From Prevotellaceae bacterium (lineage in GTDB: Bacteria; Bacteroidota; Bacteroidia; Bacteroidales; UBA932): a stretch of DNA of 8,316 bases. Shown piece by piece: positions 4,787 through 8,316 of this stretch. Made by a program: the position numbers and the translations under genes. The stretch is from the NCBI GenBank assembly GCA_031287815.1, contig JAITSM010000073.1, positions 1 to 8,316 on the forward strand, read 5' to 3'. Under the pieces are notes generated by a model that did not search any database, had not been told where the DNA came from, and saw only the letters and a program-made list of their open reading frames with translations. Position 1 is the first letter of the stretch, and each line of letters opens with the position of its first letter.

Positions 4787-5010
4787 TATTAGTTGCTCTT
4801 TGACATTTTGGAATGGATATACTAAAGAAATATCGCTTTAACTTTTATTCTGCAAAAAATTCGAAATGTGGAAAATTTTAAGTTTACAAGAATATAAGGA
4901 TAAGCAACTTTACTAAGAGTAGGTGAAAGTTGTTGTACTTATTTGTAAACTGGGTTTCCACAACCTCGAATTTTGATAAGCATAGCCGCTTCTTCTACTC
5001 TTCGTTTTTT
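4787..5010 (+). ncRNA. Structured RNA with nested stems and a loop-to-3'-end pseudoknot; family not recognised
   Basis: Stems seen directly: P1 4856-4864 with 4966-4974 (9 bp, perfect); P2 4867-4874 with 4955-4962 (8 bp, perfect); P3 4881-4889 with 4943-4951 (9 bp, perfect); P4 4903-4911 with 4926-4934 (9 bp, one G-U). They nest around a 14-base loop (4912-4925). The loop segment AAGAGTAG (4915-4922) is exactly complementary to CTACTCTT (4995-5002), an 8-bp pseudoknot helix ending two bases before six T (5005-5010), so the 3' end may be a terminator. A small 5-bp hairpin (4823-4827/4836-4840) lies near the 5' end. With the promoter and boxA upstream, a transcript of about 220 nt is predicted. 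No protein frame fits. It could be a stand-alone small RNA or a cis-acting leader of the FISUMP gene 189 bases further on. It does not look like tmRNA or RNase P RNA. The structure is strong; identity is unknown. Confidence 0.7.
4794..4805 (+). promoter_or_regulatory. boxA-like antitermination sequence
   Basis: TGCTCTTTGACA differs at one base from the E. coli rRNA boxA TGCTCTTTAACA. It also agrees with the (G)TTCTTTGACA sequence I recall from Bacteroidetes rRNA leaders. In RNA, boxA binds NusB/NusE (S10) and makes polymerase resistant to termination; it is known from rRNA operons and some CRISPR array leaders. Its position immediately after a strong promoter supports function. No rRNA or CRISPR array follows here. 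Confidence 0.6.
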
Positions 5011-5108
5011 AGTGGAATCAGGAAAAAATCACCATAAAAGTTGAAGAAACGACTTGCAGAAACCGTTTATAAAAACATTTTGCAATGATTGGCAGCGAAC
5101 AAAAAATC

Positions 5109-5167
5109 GTAGCAAGGGGTTGTTTTATGGAAATTAGTTTGTGTTTGCAAAACAGCCCTGATGCTAC
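5109..5167 (+). promoter_or_regulatory. Dyad and weak promoter candidate ahead of the FISUMP gene
   Basis: GTAGCA (5109-5114) pairs with TGCTAC (5162-5167), and the inner GGGG/CCCT (5116-5119/5156-5159) can extend the stem across a small bulge. Inside the loop are TTG (5120-5122) and TGTGTTTG (5140-5147, one mismatch to TAnnTTTG) with 17-base spacing. This weak promoter candidate would start transcription about 45 bases before the ATG. From 5168 to 5198 the sequence is A/T-rich, as at Bacteroidetes start sites, without a Shine-Dalgarno motif. Either element could give the gene expression independent of the upstream RNA. Confidence 0.3.
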
Positions 5168-5198
5168 AAAAATAACAACAATTTAAAAATTTAATTTT

Positions 5199-6347
5199 AT
5201 GAAAAAACTTTTCTTTCTTTTCGCGATGCTTGCCAGTATTGCAGCAAGCGCACAGGTAACAAACGTCGAGCCGCTCGGTGCAAATTATACCGACAAAACC
5301 GTGTCTTTCCGCGTGTGGTGGAATGCCGGCTCGCGAGATGCTACGCACCTTTCCAAAGTATGGGTGTGGGTAGATTACATCACGGTAAACAGTAACAACA
5401 CCACTTCGGGCAATTCGTGGACACGCGCCACTACGGAAACAGTTTCCGGCGGCGTAACTTCTTACGACGGCAGCCATCGGAACGGTTTTTGGTTGGAAGG
5501 TAATGCCTCTACTAATTACAGCGCTACGCTTACAGTGCAACTGACCAATGTCCCTGCCAAGTTTAATTGGTGCGCTTATGTTTCCGACTATCCGCCAAAT
5601 GTAACGGCAAACAATGGAATTTATACTTTTCACGGCACGCCGCCGTTTACATTGACAGCTGCTGATGGAGCAACTCAAACGGTAGCCGGGACAACGCTTA
5701 CTACTTCGGCATTGACCATTACGCCTATTACTATCAGAGATAAAACAGCATGTCCGGGTGAGTTCTGCCATTATCAGGGCAACGATTTATATATTGATGC
5801 CACGCATCTTTGCCAACAACGCGCCAGCGGCGCACAGAACTGGGAAGCGTGGATAAAAGATGCGCGGGATAATGAATTGTACCGGATTGTTTTGATGCCC
5901 GACGAACTTTGGTGGACAGCTGAAGAAATGAGATACGATGCATCAGCTACAAAACAAAGCTACAAATGTCCGACTGGCGCACAGCGGACAATTTATAATC
6001 GTCCTAATATCGCATGTCCTGTTGGATGGATACTTCCTTCAGTAGCTCAATTTACATATTTGCACAATATTGCAAGCGAAATAGAACTTCTGGCAGCTAA
6101 CACCTATGCTGTATATGGTACAGGAATAGACCACTATGGATTTTCTGTTATCCCGGATCCAGGTCGAGCTGACGATGCAAATGACGCAATGCCTAAAACT
6201 TGCCTGAACGATTACTCGGCGTATCCGGCAGCGTGGGACACCTTGAATGAACGTAGAATGCATTGTATGCATCGTGTGGCCAACACGAAACCGTGTTTCG
6301 CATATGACCTGAGCTGGAACCAAGTTCGCTGCATACGTAATTTATAA
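5199..6347 (+). CDS. Secreted FISUMP-domain protein (382 aa)
   Basis: Residues 1-18 form a signal peptide (MKKLFFLFAMLASIAASA, cut near SAQ). Residues about 20-150 are a beta-rich N-terminal region with repeated aromatic pairs (FRVWWNAGSR, VWVWVDYITV, KFNWCAYVSDYPP) ending in HGTPPFT; I recall similar N-terminal parts in paralogous secreted proteins of termite-gut Bacteroidetes but cannot name the domain. A Thr-rich linker (about 150-180) follows. The C-terminal part (about 185-382) is a FISUMP (Fibrobacter succinogenes major paralogous) domain. Its landmarks are IKDARDNELYRIVLMPDELW with WTAEE after it, CPVGWILPSVAQFTYL, the GFSVIPDPGR segment, and the terminal W.QVRCIRNL, which matches the usual (S)VRCVRD end. 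FISUMP domains are related to C-type-lectin/formylglycine-enzyme folds and are thought to act in surface recognition; the ligand is unknown. There are ten Cys residues, most in the C-terminal half. No T9SS sorting domain is seen. It may be controlled by the structured RNA and boxA upstream. Confidence 0.88.
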   Translation: MKKLFFLFAMLASIAASAQVTNVEPLGANYTDKTVSFRVWWNAGSRDATHLSKVWVWVDYITVNSNNTTSGNSWTRATTETVSGGVTSYDGSHRNGFWLEGNASTNYSATLTVQLTNVPAKFNWCAYVSDYPPNVTANNGIYTFHGTPPFTLTAADGATQTVAGTTLTTSALTITPITIRDKTACPGEFCHYQGNDLYIDATHLCQQRASGAQNWEAWIKDARDNELYRIVLMPDELWWTAEEMRYDASATKQSYKCPTGAQRTIYNRPNIACPVGWILPSVAQFTYLHNIASEIELLAANTYAVYGTGIDHYGFSVIPDPGRADDANDAMPKTCLNDYSAYPAAWDTLNERRMHCMHRVANTKPCFAYDLSWNQVRCIRNL

Positions 6348-6456
6348 TTTTTCAAAATAGTTAATAAACATAGAAGCAAAAAAACATTGTTCCCAAATAA
6401 TGCTATACCCTGCTATCATTGAGACTTCCCCCTACCACCTTTTAAAACCAATTCCC

Positions 6457-6600
6457 ATGAAATACGAGTTAGTTTATTCCACCGATTTCACGCAGGCGCC
6501 GCTGTATAAAACATTGGTAACGTTTGTAGGTAGTTGTAATGAAGTTATTCCAAAGATGACGTGTCAAGGGCGGAAATTATTTGCCGGGCGTATCCGCTGA
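6457..6600 (+). CDS. Doubtful small ORF (47 aa)
   Basis: An ATG at 6457, after an A/T- and C-rich stretch, opens a 47-codon frame beginning MKYELVYSTDFTQAPLYKTL and ending FAGRIR. The frame is open further back to an ATG at 6400 (66 aa), but that part (rich in Pro, Tyr and Thr) looks less like protein. No signal peptide, membrane segment or known motif is visible. No promoter box is evident between the FISUMP stop and this frame, so it could only be expressed by read-through. It may be a remnant of a longer gene or a chance frame. Confidence 0.3.
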   Translation: MKYELVYSTDFTQAPLYKTLVTFVGSCNEVIPKMTCQGRKLFAGRIR

Positions 6601-6720
6601 GAGTTGGCTGTCGCCGGTAACCTTAAACTTGCAAACTTAAACTAATGACTCACGGTTAAAATACGAACAATTTATGCCGGCGTAAGGCGGAAAAACTGCG
6701 TCAGCATCGAAATGCTGATG
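6601..6720. repeat. Degenerate hairpin-element remnant and a separate 9-bp hairpin
   Basis: The stretch 6619-6630 (AACCTTAAACTT) exactly repeats 791-802, and in both places it follows a GGC/GCC-rich segment, so 6603-6643 may be a decayed relative of the GCTGGCGCCAGC elements. Further right, 6699-6707 pairs with 6712-6720 (core TCAGCAT / ATGCTGA, loop CGAA); no T-run follows, so it is not a typical terminator. I see nothing supportable in 6721-6780. Confidence 0.4.
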
Positions 6721-6806
6721 TCAGCAATTGAATCGGTATAATCAATAAATAATTTGCAAATCAAAAACATGCAACTATTCTGACATCCCTCCCCCCCTCC
6801 AAAGAG

Positions 6807-7093
6807 GGCTACCGTTTATACACAACTTTAGACAGTATCTTTGACGGATGACTACTTTATATTAAGTGGTGTATAAACGCTAGTTCTATTGCCGTCGGCT
6901 TTAGCCGACGGTCTAAAGAGGCTTCTTCTCAGATGGGCTTTAGCCATAATAAACCTGGGCTAAAGTCCGAAAAAGAGGGAACCTCCCATTAAATCCGTTG
7001 GCTAAAGTCAAGGACAATATCCTCGTTTAGACAAGGTTCTACTTCATCCAAACAGGGATGTTTACTGGCAAAAGTTGTGTATAAACGGTAGCC
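6807..7093. mobile_element. MITE-like element with 23-bp perfect terminal inverted repeats (287 bp)
   Basis: GGCTACCGTTTATACACAAC plus TTT at 6807-6829 is repeated exactly in inverted orientation at 7071-7093. The hexamer AAAGAG stands directly outside both ends (6801-6806 and 7094-7099), as expected of a target-site duplication. Removing the element joins CCCTCCCCCCCTCC-AAAGAG-GGGGAGG, so it seems to have inserted into the loop of an older pyrimidine/purine hairpin. There is no transposase frame inside; movement would need an enzyme encoded elsewhere. A third, partial copy of the end motif (GTGTATAAACG, 6870-6880) lies inside in inverted orientation to the left end. The transposon family cannot be named from these ends. 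Confidence 0.75.
6892..7009. repeat. GGCTTTAGCC REP-like hairpins within the MITE
   Basis: Three units share a GGCTTTAGCC core. CCGTCGGC-TTTA-GCCGACGG (6892-6911) is a perfect 8-bp hairpin. GGGCTTTAGCC (6935-6945) and GGGCTAAAGTCC (6957-6968) form a second hairpin with one G-U pair. A single arm, GGCTAAAGTC, is at 7000-7009. Such alternating GC-rich palindromes resemble REP/BIME repeats moved by TnpA_REP (RAYT) transposases; none is encoded here. They may be cargo of the element or an independent later insertion. Confidence 0.7.
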
Positions 7094-7126
7094 AAAGAGG
7101 GGGAGGCAGAGAGGCGAAGTAATGAA

Positions 7127-7161
7127 AACCGCCGGTATGGAAACATGCCGGCGGTTTTTTT
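7127..7161. terminator. Strong intrinsic terminator, probably bidirectional
   Basis: A 13-bp stem (7127-7139 with 7144-7156, one G-T) closes a GAAA loop, with a CCGCCGG/CCGGCGG core. On the plus strand it is followed by seven T (7155-7161). On the minus strand it is followed by TTTT. It lies 34-68 bases after the stop of the minus-strand flavoprotein gene and is well placed to end that transcript. It can also stop rightward transcripts coming from the MITE side. Confidence 0.88.
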
Positions 7162-7194
7162 ATGTCTGATGTCTGGACCTGAAAAAACGAAGTG

Positions 7195-8265
7195 CTACAA
7201 ATCCGCTAAATACTTCGCTGCTGATTTTCCCGCCAGGTAACCGGTAGAAAAGGCTATCTGCAAATTGTAGCCGCCGGTGTCGGCATGAAGGTCGAGCGTT
7301 TCGCCGGCAAAAAACAGGTTTTCTATTTTGCGGGAGCGCATGGTTTTGTAGTCAATGTCGCTCATCGCCACGCCGCCGGCGGTGATCACCGCCCGGTCGT
7401 AGCCGCCATAGCCCGAAACTTCCATTTTCCATGAGTGCAATGCGGCAATCAGTTTTTTTTGGTCTTGGGCGTTCAGTTGCGCCGCTTTTTTCTTCGGCGG
7501 CAGCCCCGCCTGCGCCAAAAACGCCCCTGTTAATTGCGCCGGTAGCCATTTACGCAGCAGGGCGCCGAGGGGTTGCCCGGCAAAGGCGGCTATTTCGCGT
7601 TGCAGCCGGGCTTGTATTTGTTCGCTGCTCAATGCGGGTTTGCAATGGAGCTCCAGCGTTACTTTTTTATTTTGCCGGAGGGCGTTCACGGCCTTGTGGC
7701 TCAATCGAAGCACGAGGGGGCCGTCTACGCCGTCGTCCGTGAAAACCATTTCGCCGAAGGCTTCCTCTACGGCGCGCCCCTCGATAAACAGCGTCAGCGA
7801 CACATTGCGCAACGCCAGCCCATTCAAGGCGACCGGCGGGTTGGCTGTTTTTAACGCCACCAGCGAAGGATACCGCGGCGTTACGGTATGCCCGGCCGCT
7901 TCCGCCCAGCGGAAACCGTCGCCGGTCGCGCCGGTGGCGGGATACGACAGCCCGCCGGCCGCTATGATAAACGCCCGCGCATGCCATGTTTGCAGCCGTC
8001 CGTTCGTGCGCGCTTCCACCGCCGTGATTTTTCCGCCCTCTATTATCAGGCGCAACACTTCCGCCCGGCAGCGAATATTCACTTGCCGGCTCTGCGCCCA
8101 ATGCACCAACGCTTCGGCCACATCCTGCGCCCGCGAAGAAGCGGGAAATACGCGCCCGCCGCGCTCCACCACCACAGGAACGCCTGCCTGTTCCATAAAA
8201 CGAATCAACGCCGTATTGGGGAAATTCATAAATGCCGGCTTAAACCACCGCGATGCGGGGAACAT
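7195..8265 (-). CDS. HI0933/BaiN-type flavoprotein (NAD(P)/FAD-dependent oxidoreductase), 5' end missing or broken
   Basis: The 356 residues from the first in-frame ATG match the middle and C-terminal parts of the HI0933/YhiN/BaiN flavoprotein family. Visible landmarks are VERGGRVFPASSRAQDVAEA (33-52), the FIIAAGGLSYPATGATGDGF segment (99-118), FTDDGVDGPLVLRLS (175-189), VITAGGVAMSDIDYKTM (293-309) and LFFAGETLDLHADTGGYNLQ (317-336); the last two form the C-terminal FAD-contacting part. The family normally has about 400 residues. The missing portion is the N-terminal dinucleotide-binding GxGxxG segment, so 8265 is not a natural start. Reading further upstream in frame gives SRDDFATL, then a stop (TAA, 8290-8292). 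Beyond the stop the frame reads C.I.K, which resembles the CN(I/L)T motif expected there. The gene is therefore either a pseudogene with a recent nonsense change or affected by sequence errors near the edge. The reaction is not known with certainty in most members. GC-rich codon use matches the sigma operon. A terminator follows. Confidence 0.82.
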   Translation of the reverse strand: MFPASRWFKPAFMNFPNTALIRFMEQAGVPVVVERGGRVFPASSRAQDVAEALVHWAQSRQVNIRCRAEVLRLIIEGGKITAVEARTNGRLQTWHARAFIIAAGGLSYPATGATGDGFRWAEAAGHTVTPRYPSLVALKTANPPVALNGLALRNVSLTLFIEGRAVEEAFGEMVFTDDGVDGPLVLRLSHKAVNALRQNKKVTLELHCKPALSSEQIQARLQREIAAFAGQPLGALLRKWLPAQLTGAFLAQAGLPPKKKAAQLNAQDQKKLIAALHSWKMEVSGYGGYDRAVITAGGVAMSDIDYKTMRSRKIENLFFAGETLDLHADTGGYNLQIAFSTGYLAGKSAAKYLADL

Positions 8266-8316
8266 GAGGGTTGCAAAGTCGTCCCTGGATTAGGTCTTGG
8301 GTATCTTGCAGAGTAC

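Noticed and set aside
4800..4823. Classical sigma-70 style promoter (TTGACA and TATACT)
   Set aside because: The spacing is only 12 bases, and the TTGACA is better explained as part of boxA; Bacteroidetes housekeeping promoters do not use this pattern.
4787..5010. tmRNA, RNase P RNA, tracrRNA, retron or omega-RNA
   Set aside because: There is no tRNA-like end or tag frame, no conserved RNase P core, no CRISPR repeat match, and no reverse transcriptase, TnpB/IscB or Cas gene nearby.
5067..5771. Minus-strand frame of 234 codons overlapping the FISUMP gene start
   Set aside because: It is antisense to a clear secreted protein and crosses the promoter/leader region, with Cys- and Arg-rich sequence and no recognisable domain.
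5754..6347. Diversity-generating retroelement target in the C-terminal FISUMP domain
   Set aside because: The fold and C-terminal position would fit, but no template repeat resembling the gene's 3' end and no reverse transcriptase is present in the window.
6699..6720. Terminator after the small ORF
   Set aside because: The hairpin is sound, but no T-run follows on either side.

Overview
The window looks like chromosomal DNA from a Bacteroidetes (Bacteroidota), probably a gut-associated member of the Bacteroidales. The evidence is the phylum-specific promoter type (TTTG, about 19-21 bases, TAnnTTTG), A-rich start regions instead of Shine-Dalgarno sites, a secreted FISUMP-domain protein, and a sigma / membrane protein / GIN-domain operon. 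This assignment is inference; there is no rRNA gene in the window.

Layout. 1-481 holds a heptamer satellite (AACTTTT), a good promoter and an eight-copy 21-bp minisatellite, with no convincing gene. 482-711 is a broken gene of a Bacteroidetes family starting with a DWLP motif. 893-1467 is a two-gene toxin-antitoxin cassette (51-aa putative antitoxin, 138-aa PIN-domain toxin). It is bracketed by two copies of a hairpin element built on the palindrome GCTGGCGCCAGC with heptamer arms. 1603-4623 is a four-gene minus-strand operon, in transcription order: ECF sigma factor, single-pass membrane protein (probable anti-sigma), DUF2807/GIN-type exported protein, and DUF4097-type exported beta-repeat protein. 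4624-5198 is a long divergent intergenic region. 5199-6347 encodes a secreted FISUMP-domain protein. 6348-7194 carries a doubtful small ORF, a MITE-like element with 23-bp perfect terminal inverted repeats and internal GGCTTTAGCC hairpins, and a strong terminator. 7195 to the right edge is the 3' part of an HI0933/BaiN-type flavoprotein on the minus strand, whose frame is closed by a stop 27 bases from the edge.

The most interesting part is 4750-5010. A near-consensus promoter is followed within a few bases by an rRNA-type boxA antitermination sequence (TGCTCTTTGACA). Next comes a strongly structured RNA: four nested perfect or near-perfect stems whose terminal loop can pair over 8 bases with a 3' segment that lies two bases before a run of six T. 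It lies upstream of the FISUMP gene and could be an independent small RNA, a leader controlling that gene, or both. I do not recognise the family.

How the parts fit: the sigma operon reads as a self-contained envelope regulon (sigma factor, membrane regulator, exported beta-rich products). The toxin-antitoxin cassette, the hairpin elements, the heptamer satellites and the MITE are accessory DNA. Seven-base periodicity recurs at four or more places, usually at gene 3' ends, and is a signature of this genome.
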